Source: Closterium sp. Naga37s-1 | Lineage: Eukaryota; Streptophyta; Zygnematophyceae; Desmidiales; Closteriaceae | Reading direction: 5' to 3' | Assembly (NCBI GenBank): GCA_947471745.1 | Contig: CANJKZ010000398.1 | Span: 836,501-900,500, forward strand | Length of the DNA: 64,000 nucleotides | Part shown: positions 46,856-60,536 of the stretch, in pieces | Numbering within the stretch: position 1 is the stretch's first letter | Layout: every line of letters starts with the position of its first letter | Notes under the pieces: generated by a model | What the model saw: the letters and a program-made list of their open reading frames with translations, nothing else | What the model was told of the DNA's origin: nothing | The model's database searches: none | Made by a program: the position numbers and the translations under genes

Positions 46856-49573
46856 ATGGCACCTGGAGCTCCAGCGTCAACGTGCACGCCATCCCCGCCT
46901 CCCAGGAGACCACCCTCACTTCTACCTCTTTCTCTCCCGCTCCTCCTCCTCCTCCCGCTCCTCCTCTCATCGCACCTTCCCCTCCTCGTGTCGGCGCAAG
47001 GCCTCGTGTTGGTGCCCCCTCCCCCCGACGACAGCGCGCCGATCGCAGCCCCGCCCGCCTCCAGGCAACCCGCCGTTTCGCCCCCGTCGCCGCATCGCGA
47101 GTCGCTGCGCAGCTCGGCTGACGTGGACGAGGTATACCCTGACGTGTCCTCGCTCTCAATTGGCCTGGCAAACAGCACGATCCCGTCGCTGGAGCATGCT
47201 GACGTGGAAGTGTTGGTCCCCAGGCGAGCGGGCGACGGGGATGAGGCGGGGGGGAGTGGGCGGGGAGGGGCGGGCGGAGAGGGGGAGGAAGGGGCGGAGG
47301 GGGGCTTTGCGAGCATGGATGCGATGCTGCATTGGTCCATAGGTACGTGTGGTGCAAGCAGCTGCTTGTGGGTGTGCTGGTATGAACCGTGTTCCCTGCA
47401 TGTGTACGGCCGCACTCATGCTGGACGTCACGCCTGCGTGCCGGTCACCACGTGCCACATGTGCCCCTCCTTGTCTGTGCACCACCCCTGCTACCGTCTC
47501 GTGTCATGCGTGTCCCTCCGCGTGTGAGCAGCGCGGTCGGACCCGGAGGCGTTGAAGCGGGCGGCCAAGGAGGTGGCGGAGCTCACAGCGGAGGAGCTGG
47601 AGGCCAAGAGGAAACACATCCGCGTCAGTTCTGCCTCGCCTCGCCTCGCCTCGCCTCGCCTCGCCTCGCCTCGCCTCGCCTCGCCTCGCCTCGCCTCTCC
47701 GCACACTCGTTCTGTTCCTCTGCCCATCTGCATGCCATGTTTCCAACCCCCCCATGCAACCCCCATCCCCCCCCCCTCCCTCCCCTCCATCCATCCGTCT
47801 ATGCAACCCCATCCACCCCCCATGCCCCCGGTTGCGCGCCGTGCCCCATGTGCGCCTCATGCCCCCCATGCATCCCCCCCCCCCTGCAGGACGTGGTGGA
47901 GGCCATGCGCATGCCATCCCCCGCCGACCTCATGCGCTCCGCCATCGCCCACATCGCCCCCGCTGCCGCTGCCACTACCACTCATGGGGGGGCGCCAGGG
48001 GAAGGGGAGGAGGCGGGAGGGGAGCAAGGGGGAGGCGAGGAGGAGCATGAGCGCGTGGTGGGGGCGCTGCAGGAGCTGTCTCAGCTGGTGGAGCCCGTGC
48101 ATGCCGCCAATGGTGCGCTACCCCTCCCCTCCCATCCCCTGCTATCTCGTCCTTGCTTGCTCATGCTGCCACACCCACACCACACAGCACGGGCTTCATC
48201 TGCTCCCTCTTCCGCACCTCCTCACTTTCAACTGCACCCTCCACATCTGCACCTCTCATCGCATTCTCTTCGCCCCTCTCTGCCCGCCCTGCTCGCACTG
48301 CCCGTGCACGTGCGTGTGCATGGCAGATCTGCACAAGCTGGGCGGGCTGGCACCGTTAGGGGCGCTGCTGGAGCATGGGAGCAGCGAGGTGCGCGGCATG
48401 GCGGCACTGGTGGTGGGCACGGCGGCGCAGAACAACCGCCTCGTGCAGCAGCAGGTGCGCTGCTCCATAGTATGGAGTCCATACACCCCCTCCTCCCCCT
48501 CCTCCGCGCCACCCTACCACATCCACCTCGCCTCTGCTCCCATCCGTTCTGTCTCGTCTCTCCGTCTCCCCCACCGTCATGTGTACGCCAGGTGTTGGAC
48601 ACGGGTGTGCTGCGAGCCCTCTTCGCGCGCCTGCACTCGCCGCAACCAACCCCCCCAGTGGGCGAGGACGAGCACGCCAGGCTGCTCTTCGCCCTCTCTG
48701 CTGCCATCCGCGGCCACGTGGCAGCCACCCATTGGTTCTACCACCACGGTGGTGTGGCCCTGCTGGCGCGCCTGCTGTCCCTACCATCCCCCCGCGCGCA
48801 GCGCAGGGCGCTCTTCCTGCTCGCTGACCTGGCGGATAGTGCAGGGGCGCGGGCAGGGGGTGGGGGGGAGGGTGGGGATGCGGAGCGGGAGAAAGAGGGG
48901 GTGAGGATGGGCAAAGGGTTGAAGGGTGAGGGGGACAGTGAGGAGGCAACTATGGGGGAGAAGCAAGGAGGGGAGGAGCAAGGGAGAGAAGAGTGGTTGG
49001 CAGATGAGGCGCTGATGACGGCAGTGCTGGGGCTGCTAGGCGGGGGCGAGGGGGAGAGTGTGGAGGGGCGGGGGGGAGTGTGGAGGCGGAGTGAGGATGG
49101 CAGCAGCACGTGGGACCTGGACATGCTGGATAAGGTGGGTGGGGCGCATGGTGCTTCACCACATTCTCCATGCATTCACGCACACACAGTTCTTTGTGCC
49201 TTTGTTGTGTTCTGTTCTTTTGGGTGGCTGGTCGCATTTGTCACCTTCTTGCATGTCTGCTTGTTTCAATATGCACTCATTCCCAACTGCGCCCACCTGC
49301 TCTCTCCACTATCCCCTCCCCCCACCCGTGCAGGCAGCAGCAGCGCTGCACAGCCTGCAGGCCGCCTCCCCCTCCACGCGCCAAGTGCTGCTCGCATGCT
49401 GCCACCCCGAGCTGGCGGTGGAGCGCGTGAGGGCAGCGCTGCAGGCGCATGTGGGGGAGGTGCAGCGAGGGGGGGACGAGGCGGAGTATGAGCAGGAGGT
49501 TGTGGGACGCCTGGCTTCACTGCTGCTCGCCCTGCAGGCAACAGGGAGAGGGGCGGATGCCCGGTCTCACTAG
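46856..49573 (+). CDS. ER-type Fes1/SIL1-like Hsp70 nucleotide-exchange factor
   Basis: Six exons: 46856-47342, 47532-47623, 47890-48112, 48327-48454, 48592-49134, 49334-49573. All junctions are GT-AG and in phase; the product is 570 residues. Residues about 20-48 form a Leu-rich signal peptide (PLLLLLPLLLSSHLPLLVSA), pointing to the ER lumen. The Fes1 N-terminal signature follows across exons 1 to 3 (MLHWSIARSDPEALKRAAKE, then MPSPADLM). Next come ARM-type helical repeats (LHKLGGLAPLGALLEHGSSE, AAQNNRLVQQQ, HARLLFALSAAIRGH, RRALFLLADLADS). Fes1/SIL1 proteins release ADP from Hsp70, in the ER from BiP. A Gly/Glu-rich insert of about 100 residues in exon 5 lengthens the protein well beyond the usual 360-400. 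The cytosolic paralogue is less likely because of the signal peptide. Confidence 0.88.
47636..47697. repeat. tcgcc pentanucleotide run
   Basis: About twelve tcgcc units just inside intron 2 of the Fes1/SIL1-like gene. It is a simple repeat with no exon-derived sequence. Confidence 0.9.
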
Positions 49574-50176
49574 TAGCGCCGGTGCTGAGGGGAATGATTT
49601 CCGTGTTCTTCCGTGTATGAGTTGGTGCTCTTGAGCATTGCGAGGAACAGGAAATGTGCTGGCAGGAGTTATTACATTCACGGCAGACCAGAGGCAACAT
49701 ACTAGCACTGGCAAACTAGTGGTGAGATACTAGATGGGCACACCAGGTGGCACCCACGCCCCTCATACAGCATCCATCCTCCTTGCCTCCTGCAATGGCC
49801 TCCCATCCCAGCGCCTGGCAGCGTTCGGCAGTGATGCAGTTCAGGGTTGAGTGGGTTGTCAGAAACAGAAACGAACAGGAATGGCTAGAATTAACTTGCA
49901 GGGCAGAGAGGGGTTACAAATAGTGACCCACGCCCAGTACAGCACAACCTGGCTTGGCAAAGAGTTGTACACCTAGGAATGCAAGAGCGTAATCTGACAC
50001 ACCCCCTAGGCTAGGTGAGGGCAGTGCCAAGAAGAGGAGAAACAACTGGTGAAACCAAGCATACCGGTACCATATAGACTAGGTGGCCAGGATACTTACC
50101 GTATGTTGAGGTGCAATTGCATCACTCCCCATCTCGGTCAGTACCGTATGTCAAAGTCACTCAAGCCCATCAAGTA
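49574..50176. other. Region between two convergent genes
   Basis: Lies between the stop codons of the Fes1/SIL1-like gene (plus) and the PHD gene (minus). It should hold both 3' UTRs. No clear polyadenylation signal or further gene was recognised. Confidence 0.5.
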
Positions 50177-53100
50177 CTACCCGCTTGGTCTGTTGTCTTC
50201 ATCCCTGCCCTTCCCTCCCATTCCTCCCGTCCCATGCGACTTGCGAATCATGAGCTTCAACCCCCTCACCCCTCCATCACCAGCACCACCAGCACCAGGA
50301 GCACCAGCACCAGGAGCACCAGCACCAGGAGCACCGCCAGAACCACCAACACTAGCACCGCCAACACCAGCAGAAGTAGCACTACCATCACCAGCACCAC
50401 CAGTCCCAGCAGCACTTGCAGAAGCACCGACCGCAGCTGCTGCTAGCTGCTGCCTGCCATCTGCCTCCTGCCTGCCAGCCGTGACAGACGCCTCCAAAGC
50501 CCTCCTCCTTCTGGGCCCATCCTTGCCTGCCGCCCCCTCCCCATCTCCATCCCCACTCTCCTCCCTCTTCCCTCCCACATCTCCCACGCTATCCCCCTTC
50601 CCACCCCCCTTCCCATCCTCTTTCCCTTCCTTACCTCCCCCAACACTCCTCCCTCCTTCGCCCCTCCCCCTCCCACTATTGCTACCTGCAGCCCCCCCCC
50701 TGCCCGCCCCCCCTATAAGAACATCCAAGCCCGCCAAACCCCCTGTACTGCCACCCCCATGTGTTTGTTTCTCTTCCTGAGACCGCGTTTGAGGCGCTTC
50801 AAGACCCAGACCCTCTGTACCAACACCACTCCCGTGCGTCTCCCCGGCTTGCCTTTTCCCCTCACCATCCACCTCCTTCCCCTCACCATCCACCTCCTTC
50901 CCCTCACCATCCACCTCCTTCCCCTCACCATCCACCTCCTTTCCCCTGTCTCCCTTGTTATCCTTACACTCTTCCTCCTCCTCTGCTTCCCTCTGCACCT
51001 CCCTTTGCCTTTTCCTCTGCCCCTCACACTTTGGTGCTCCACCCTCCTTGGTAAACCCATCCACACCCCCGCCCCTCCCCTCATCACCCTCCTCTTGCAA
51101 GTGTCGTTCACTCCTCTCCTCAACCCCCTTTTGCATCACACCACTCACACTACTCTTTCCTCTCCTTGCCTCCTCCACCTCCTCTCCCTCCCTCCTCTGC
51201 CTTCCCTTGCCCCCCTCCCTCCCCTCATCCTCCTGCCCTCCCTTCCTCCTCCTCTTGCTCCTTGTCACCTCTGCATGCAAATCATCGCCCTCTCTTGCGT
51301 CCCCTCCTTTCCTCTCTCCCAACTCCTCAGCCTTCTCTGCTGTATCTCGTCCCTTCATACTTCTCTCATCGTATCTTTTCTCCTCCTTTGCCGAACCATC
51401 CTTCTCCCCCTTTTCGCCCCTTTCTTTTGCTTCCTCATGCTCTCCCTTCCTCTTCCTCCTCTCCCTCCCCTCGCCCCTCCTCTCCCCCTCATGTCGCCCC
51501 TCCTGCTCCTCCACCCTCACACCTTCGCCTCTCTTCCTCTTCAGCCTTATCCTCACTCGAATCCCCTCCTCCCCTCTTCCCTCACCCCCTTCCTCCCCCT
51601 CCCCCACCTGTTCCTCCTCCTCTACCTTGCCACTCTTCCATCTCCTCCTCTTCCTCTCCCCTCCCCCCTCCCCTTCCCCCACCTCCTCCTCCTCCCCTAC
51701 CACCTTCCTCCTCTTCCTCTTCCCTAAACCCTCTTCTCCCCCCCCTTTCTCCTTTCCAAAAGTCCCTGCAACATACCCCACCCCCACCCTCCTTCCCTTC
51801 CTACCAACACCATCACCACCACCCAACCCTCCTCCCCGTTCCCCCCCACTCTCCTCTCCCTCACTCTCCGAAAATGGAGGAGGAGCTTTTTCCCTGCCCT
51901 CCTCCTCGTCCTGATCAGCTCCCTCATGCCCATCTCCTCTGCCCTCCCCACCTCCACCTTCCCCCTCTCCTCTCCCCTCCCGGTCCGCATCCCCTTCCTG
52001 CTGCTCCTCCCTCGCATGAAGCGAGGCCATTCCCCTCTTCCTCTGCCCCCTCTTTCGAGACCAAGTGCTCTCCTCCGCCTCGCCTGCTGCCCCCTCCCCT
52101 CCTGCCTTTGCTCCTCCCTTGCTTTGCTCCACACGGCGTTTGAATCGAGACCAGAGCTCTTGAGTGGCCTCTGCTGCTGTTGCGACCTGCCGAGAGGGAG
52201 AGAGAAAGACATGCCAAGCCACATGACAACTTGAAGTCGACCCTCTTCCGCCACATGACCAGCGCTCTTGAGTGGTCTCCGCTGCCAGTACGACCTGTGG
52301 TGAGGGAAAGAGAAACACATTACCGATGCCACACGAGAACTGAAAAGGCCGCACTCTTTCCGCCTTGTATTATATCAATACCAGAGCTCCTGATTGGATT
52401 ATTGAGGCGCCTAACAAATCGCCTAAGTGGCTCCTGCTGCCTTGCGACCTGCTGCCTTGCGACCTGCTGCCTTGCGACCTGTGATGTGATGAGGGACAAC
52501 GAATGACACATAACACCACACGTTGGCGTTTCAAGGCAGCACTTGATAGAGCAAACGAGGAGCAACACAAGGGCACAGCAATGCAATTGACAAGGGCACA
52601 GCAATGCAAGGGACGAGGCAATGGAACTCACACTAGGAGCGTGGCCCAGGCAGGCAGGGCATGTATAGGAGAGATGTGAGTTCGTCTGATACTGCATGTA
52701 CTGCTCATCGCTGCACGCAGGGCACACCAAAGAATCGAGAGAATGCATTGCGCGTCTCAATGAGCGGAAAAAGAAGGTGTGAAAAAAACAGTGGGAAACA
52801 GGTGTGAAAAAAGTGTGGAAAAAGGTGTCCGATTCTGCGTTAACTGGTGATCAATGCGTTCCGGATTAGTAGTCTTAAACATGGCAAGCTTGTTTCAATG
52901 TATACTTTGATTCTTCCTTGTGAAAACCAGACAAACGAGAAGGAAAAGAAAATCACTTGTGGAAAGTGAGGAATAGATTGGGATGGTCAACAAGTGTTGG
53001 GGAAGAGCAACACAGAAAGGAGAGCGAGCGAATGGGGACAAGGGGGGAAAAGGGAGGGAGAGAGAGGGGGTGTGATTGCAATATAATACTGTCACATGCA

Positions 53101-56100
53101 CAAAGGTATGGGTACAGGTTCAGAAATGGCACCCTTTACCCACCTGATATTGTCACACGCGCAATGCACCCAGTGCTCGCATTTGTCACAACACACCATT
53201 GGCGTTGGCTCTGAGACCCGATACACCTGCGGTGAGGGCGGTGGGATGCGCATGCATGTGTAGTGTCGACACATGCAGACTCACATGCATACACACATGC
53301 ATACACACATGCATACACACATGCAGACGCACATGCATACACACATGCATACACACATGCAGACACACATGCAGACACACATGCATACACACATGCAGAC
53401 ACACATGCAGACTCACATGCAGACACACATGCAGACACACATGCATACACACATGCATACACACATGCATACACACATGCATACACACATGCAGACACAC
53501 ATGCAGACACACATGCAGACACACATGCATACACACATGCATACACACATGCAGACGCACATGCATACACACATGCATACACACATGCAGACACACATGC
53601 AGACACCCATGCAGACACACATGCAGACACACATGCAGACACACATGCATACACACATGCATACACACATGCAGACACACATGCAGTGCAGACACACATG
53701 CAGACACACATGCATACACACATGCATACACACATGCATACACACATGCAGACACACATGCAGACAACATGCAGACACACATGCAGACACCCATGCAGAC
53801 ACACATGCAGACACACATGCATACACACATGCAGACACACATGCAGACACACATACAGACACACACGCAGACACCCATGCAGACACACATGCAGACACCC
53901 ATGCAGACACACATGCATACACACATGCAGACACACATGCAGACACACATGCAGACACACATGCAGACATACATGCAGACACACATGCATACACACATGC
54001 ATACACACATGCATACACACATGCATACACACATGCAGACACACATGCAGACACACATACAGACACCCATGCAGACACACATGCATACACACATGCAGAC
54101 ACACGTGCAGACACCCATGCAGACACACATGCATACACACATGCATACACACATGCATACACACATGCATACAAACACGCAGACACACATGCAGACACAC
54201 ATACAGACACCCATGCAGACACACATGCAGACACACATGCAGACACACATGCATACACACATGCATACACACATGCAGACACACATGCAGTGCAGACACA
54301 CATGCAGACACACATGCATACACACATGCATACACACATGCATACACACATGCAGACACACATGCAGACAACATGCAGACACACATGCAGACACCCATGC
54401 AGACACACATGCAGACACACATGCATACACACATGCAGACACACATGCAGACACACATACAGACACACACGCAGACACCCATGCAGACACACATGCAGAC
54501 ACCCATGCAGACACACATGCATACACACATGCAGACACACATGCAGACACACATGCAGACACACATGCAGACATACATGCAGACACACATGCATACACAC
54601 ATGCATACACACATGCATACACACATGCATACACACATGCAGACACACATGCAGACACACATACAGACACCCATGCAGACACACATGCATACACACATGC
54701 AGACACACGTGCAGACACCCATGCAGACACACATGCATACACACATGCATACACACATGCATACACACATGCATACACATGCAGACACACATGCAGACAC
54801 ACATACAGTCACCCATGCAGACACACATGCATACACACATGCAGACACACGTGCAGACACCCATGCAGACACACATGCATACACACATGCATACACACAT
54901 GCATACGCACATGTATACACACACACGTGCAGACACACATGCATACACACATGCATACACACATGCAGACACACATGCAGACACACATACAGACACCCAT
55001 GCAGACACACATGCATACACTCATGCATACACACATGCAGACACACATGCAGACACACGTGCAGACACCCATGCAGACACACATGCAGACACACATGCAT
55101 ACACACATGCATACACACATGCAGACACACATGCAGACACACATACAGACACCCATGCAGACACACATGCATACACACATGCATACACACATGCATACAC
55201 ACATGCAGACACACATGCAGACACACGTGCAGACACCCATGCAGACACACATGCATACACACATGCATACACACATGTATACACACGTGCAGACACACAT
55301 GCAGACACACGTGCAGACACCCAGACAGAGTAGGAATGAGAGCCTGGAAACACGTGATGATGATCAAATGCACACAGAGGCATTTGTTTCAGTCAGTCAC
55401 ATCAACTGCACCCACCCCAACTGCACCCACCCCAACTGCACCCACCCCAGCTGCCCCACTCCACCTACCCTGAAGCACGGGGCAATGATGCTTCCTCACG
55501 ACGAGCATACCCCACCAGTACTTACCTTCCCCAGCAGCACCTACCCCCCAGGAGCACCCACCCCAGCTGCACCTACCCCAGCGGCACCCACCCCAGCAGT
55601 ACTTACCTCCCCCAGGTGCACCTACCCTGAGGCAGACGGGGCAGTGCTGCACCTACCCTGAGGCAGACGGGGCAGTGCTGCACCTACCCTGAGGCAGACG
55701 GGGCAGTGCTGCACCTACCCTGAGGCAGACGGGGCAGTGCTTCTTCTTGACGAAGAGGCGGCCACAGGCGTCACACAGCATGTAGTTGAAGAACCACCTG
55801 CGCCCATGGTAGGGCGGAGAGAGGAGGTGCGCGGAGGGACAGGGAGGGGAGGGGGAAGGGGGAAAGGGGCAAGGCGTCACACAGCATGTAGTTGAAGAAG
55901 CAACAGTGGCGGGTGGGGAAGGCGAAGGGAGTGCGAGGATGGGAGAGCGAGACGAGTGACGGAGCATGTAGTTGAGGAAGCAGCTAGGGTGTTGGGGGGG
56001 AGAGGTAAGAAGAAGGGGGAAAGAGGAGGAGCGGGGAAGAGGAGGAAGGGGGGAAGAGAAGGAGGGGGGAAGAGGAGGAAGGGGGGAAGGGGAGGAGGGG

Positions 56101-59100
56101 GACAAGAGGAGGAGGGGGTAAGAGGGGGAAGGGGGGAGAAAAGGAGGCACAAAGCATGTGATTGAAATACAGGCTAGGGGGAGAAGAGGTAAGAGGAGGG
56201 GACGGATGGAAGAACCAGAGGGGAGAGCACGGAGGGACTGGGAGAAAGGAGGGAAAGGGGAGAGGAGGGAGGGGAAGGAGGGGAGGGATAGAGAAGGCGA
56301 GAGGGCATTTAGCTGAAAAAGCAGCTGAGGAAAATGGGGAGACCAGGGGGAGAGGAGAATGGGGGGGAAAGAGGGTGGGGGGGGGGAAGAGAAGGGGGAG
56401 TGGATGAGTGTCATGTCAACAGGAACGAGGTCAGTCGAGGTCACATGGCACGTAGTTGAACAGTCAGCTGGAAGAGTAATTGGAGTGAGATAGGGTGGAC
56501 TAAAATGAAAGTGGAAGGTGGACAGAGAGGGTGACAAGTGGGAACAGAGGGAAGACGATCACGCACCTTGTCCTCCCACCATCCTCACCTCCCACCATCC
56601 TCACCTCCCACCATCCTCACCTCCCACCATCCTCGCCTCGCACCCACGTTTTTTCCCGTCTCTCTCCCACACTCCCATCCCCCACACATCTTCCCACTCC
56701 CTGTTATCCCCACTCCCTCACTCCCAGTTATCCCCATCCCCTATTGTCTCCAGCCCATCTCCTCACTCCCTGCTATCCCCACTCCCTGCTATCCTATCCC
56801 CACTCCCTGCTATCCTATCCCCACTCCCTGCTATCCTATCCCCACTCCCTGCTATCCTATCCCCACTCCCTGCTATCCTATCCCCACTCCCTGCTATCCT
56901 ATCCCCACTCCCTGCTATCCTATCCCCACTCCCTGCTATCCTATCCCCACTCCCCGCTATCCTATCCCCACTCCCTGCTATCCTATCCCCACTCCGTGTG
57001 ATCCGCACGTCTCACCGCGAGGACGTGCCACTGCCAGGCACTTTGGAGCCGCAGCTGTGGCACTGCGTGTGCCTGGGACACAGGAAGGGGCCCTTGAAGG
57101 GCGACTGGTGGGGTGCAGAGGATGCAGAGGGATGGAGGGAGGAGACGATGGGTGAAGAGGAGCGTAGAGGGGTGCAGAGGGAGAAAGGGAAGGGTAGATG
57201 GTGCAGAGGGGTGCAGAGGATATTGTGAGGGACAGCAGCATGGTGTTTGGGCTGCATGAAGCACAGCCGCTCGCACACACCAACACACTCCTTCAATCGC
57301 ACACACTCACACCCCCGCTCTCTCACTCACTCACCCACTTGGTGTGCAGCTGAGTGCACCAGGCATGATAGCCTCTATCACAGCAATAGCCGCACAGATG
57401 CATGACGGCAGATTCTCAATCTCACTCTCACCCTCACCCGCACCATCACCCTCACTATCACTCTCATTTCAATCTACCGCTCCCACGCGCTCACATCGGT
57501 GTGCAGCAGAGTGCATGAGGCATGATAGCCCTGTCACAGGATGGATGATAGCTCCTTCTCACCCTCACTCTCACCTCCCTCACACGCTCCCATGCGCTCA
57601 CCTTGATGTGAAGCTGAGTGCACGAGGAATGATAGCCCCTGTCACAGCGGTAGCAGCACAGGATGCATGAGGGCCGACTCTCACCCTCATTCTCTCTCAC
57701 CTGGACACTCATTTCTCTCACCCTTACCCTTGCTCCCACTCTCACTCTCAACCTCATTCGCACCCTGACTCACACTCCCTCACTCGTGACATGTGCGCAC
57801 CTTGGTGTGCAGCTGAGTGCATGCCGCATGGTAGCCCCTGTCACAGCGATAGCAGCACAGGATGGACGACGGCTCCCCGTAGCGCTGGCAGGCCTGCCAT
57901 CACATGTCAGGGTTTCGGGTTCAGGGTTTCAGGGTTTAGGGGCAGGCAAAGCAGAGGGGCGGCAAGAAGGTTCAAACATAATCGCAGCAGAGGATGGATG
58001 AGGGTTCCCAGCAAGCACAGAGAGGAGGACCAACCAAGGTCACACGAGAGAAAGGATGAGGCTTTGTTTGAGCCGACTCAAAAGACGAGCGCCTGTGGGG
58101 CCTGCTGGGGGCATGTGAGACGATACCCCATGGCATGCGAGACGATACCCCATGGCATGTGAGACGATACCCCATGGCATGTGAGACGATACCCCATGGC
58201 ATCATATCATGCCCACCCCCCCTCCCCATGCCCCACCCACCCCCCATGCCCCAACCCCATGCTCCATCCCCCATGCTCCATCCCCCATGCTCCATCCCCC
58301 ATGCTCCATCCCCCATGCTCCATCCCCCATGCTCCGGCTGACCTCACAGCGAATGCACCCCGGGCACACCCAGTCCCGCCAGTCCAGGTTGCCTGCGCAC
58401 AGCACGGCAGTGGGGAAGAATGTGGGCAAGAGGGGATGTGGGGCACGGGGGGAAGGGCATGGGAGGAATGTGGGGCAACCGAGGGGGGTGGGGGGTGGGG
58501 GGTGTGGGTGTGGGGCAACGGGAGGGGGGAGGCGGGTGAATGGGTGGAAGGAGGGGCAAGGGAGGCGAATTGAAGAAGAGCAAGAAAGGACAGCAGCAGC
58601 ACACACCATGAGCAGTGGCGCACACCCCGCCCCACCCAAAACCCACCCCACCCCACAGCACACAGACATGCCTCTGTTGTCAGCCATGGGCAAGAGGCAG
58701 TGGCAGTGACAGCTGCGGCGGCACTGGGGGCATGGCAGCAAGCGAGTGGCGAGCAAGCAGCACAGGGCACGGCATGAGAGCCGCACACGCATTGCATACC
58801 ACTAGCCGCACCCAGCAGGCACACAGCAGGCAGACGTACCTCTGTTGTGAGCCATTCCCAGCAGGCAGACGTACCTCTGTTGTGAGCCATTCCCAGCAGG
58901 CAGACGTACCTCTGTTGTGAGCCATTCCCAGCAGGCAGACGTACCTCTGTTGTGAGCCATTCCCAGCAGGCAGACGTACCTCTGTTGTGAGCCATTCCCA
59001 GCAGGCAGACGTACCTCTGTTGTGAGCCATTCCCAGCAGGCAGACGTACCTCTGTTGTGAGCCATTCCCAGCAGGCAGTGGCGGTGGAAGCTGCGACCAC

Positions 59101-60476
59101 ACTGGGGGCACGGCACCAGGCGAGCACCTCTCGCACTGCCCTGCTCCTCCTCTCCCCCACACAGCCCGCACCACACACTCCCCTCCCCGCCCTCACTCGC
59201 CTCCCTCCCCTTCCTCCCTCTTCTCCCTCTCTCCCCTCTCTCCTTGTCCTCTCTTGCAATCCCTCTTTCCGTGTCCCCTCTCTCTCCCTCCTCCTCCTGC
59301 TCATATCTGCCTGTCTCATCACCACCCACCCGCTTCATCCCCTCCTCTCCAGCCTTCTCGTGCACTCCCGCTGCTCTTGCTCTTGCCGAAATCCTTTCTG
59401 CCCCCTCCCCTTTTCTGCTCTCCTCCTCGTCCTCCTTATCCTCCTCCTCCCTTGCCTCCTCCTCCCGACCATCCCCGCGTCTCTTCCTTTCATCCCCTTT
59501 TCCCCTCCTTACAACACCATCGTCCCCTCCCCTCTTCTCTCTCCCCCTCTCCTCATGCCGCTTCTCCTTCCCTCCCTTCTCTTCCTTCACCTGCACCTGC
59601 AGTTCCAACTCGTCACCCCTCCCTCCCTCTCTCCTTTCCCTCCTCGCCACCTCCTCACCACTCCTCTTCCTCGCCCTGCCCCCATGTCGCCTCCCCTCCA
59701 TCTCACTCTCCCTCTGAGTCTCACCCTTCTCCCCCATGGAGCCCTCTCCTCCCCCATCTACTCCCTCGCCCACCGCTGCACCCACTCCTCCGTCTTCCCT
59801 CGCGCCCCCCTCTTCGACCTCATCCACATGCCTCTCTGCCACATGCCTCTCTGCCACATGCCTCTCTGCCACATGCCTCTCTGCCACATGCCTCTCTGCC
59901 ACATGCCTCTCTGCCACAACACTATTCTTTCCATCCGTCTCCTCCCCTTCTCCCGCTCTCACTCTCTCCCCCCTCTTCCCCACCAACTCACCTCTCTCCT
60001 TCTCACGTTTCTTCCTCCTCCTCCCCTCCCTATGACGTTCCCTCTCTCTCTCACCAACCCCATCCTCCCTTCCCCCTCCTCCCACCCTCTCTCCCTTCCG
60101 AGACCTCTCTCCCCCTGGCATCTCTCCCCCTGGCATCTCTCCCCCTGGCCTCTCTCCCCCCTTAGCAGTCTCCCCAGCCTTTGCCTCCTCGAAGTCTTCT
60201 CCTCCATCCTTCACTCCTCCTCCATCCTTCACTCCTCCAACCATCTCTGCATGCTTCTTTCCTCTGTCCTTCTCTCCTTCGATATCACCCCTTCCAACCG
60301 TTTCTCGCCCCGCCCCAGCAGCCAGAAGCGCCTTGTCCTTGCGTGCTGCTGTCAGCCTCTCATCAGGTGCCGCCTTCCCAGGATCCACCCCTCCACACGC
60401 CACACCAACACCCTCAGCACCACCAACAGCAGCACCAGCACCAGCAGCATCAGTGTTACTGGCGGCCTCTGCTGCT

Positions 60477-60536
<60 letters not shown>

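Noticed and set aside
50759-52143. Plus-strand Pro/Leu/Ser-rich frames opposite the PHD tail exon
   Set aside because: They are antisense to a Gly/Glu/Arg-rich coding exon; the composition explains the open frames.
53136-55661. Very long frames rich in Cys-Val-Met or His-Thr on both strands
   Set aside because: All come from the 12-bp array; several overlapping frames are open at once. Only the exon 53144-53226 is real.
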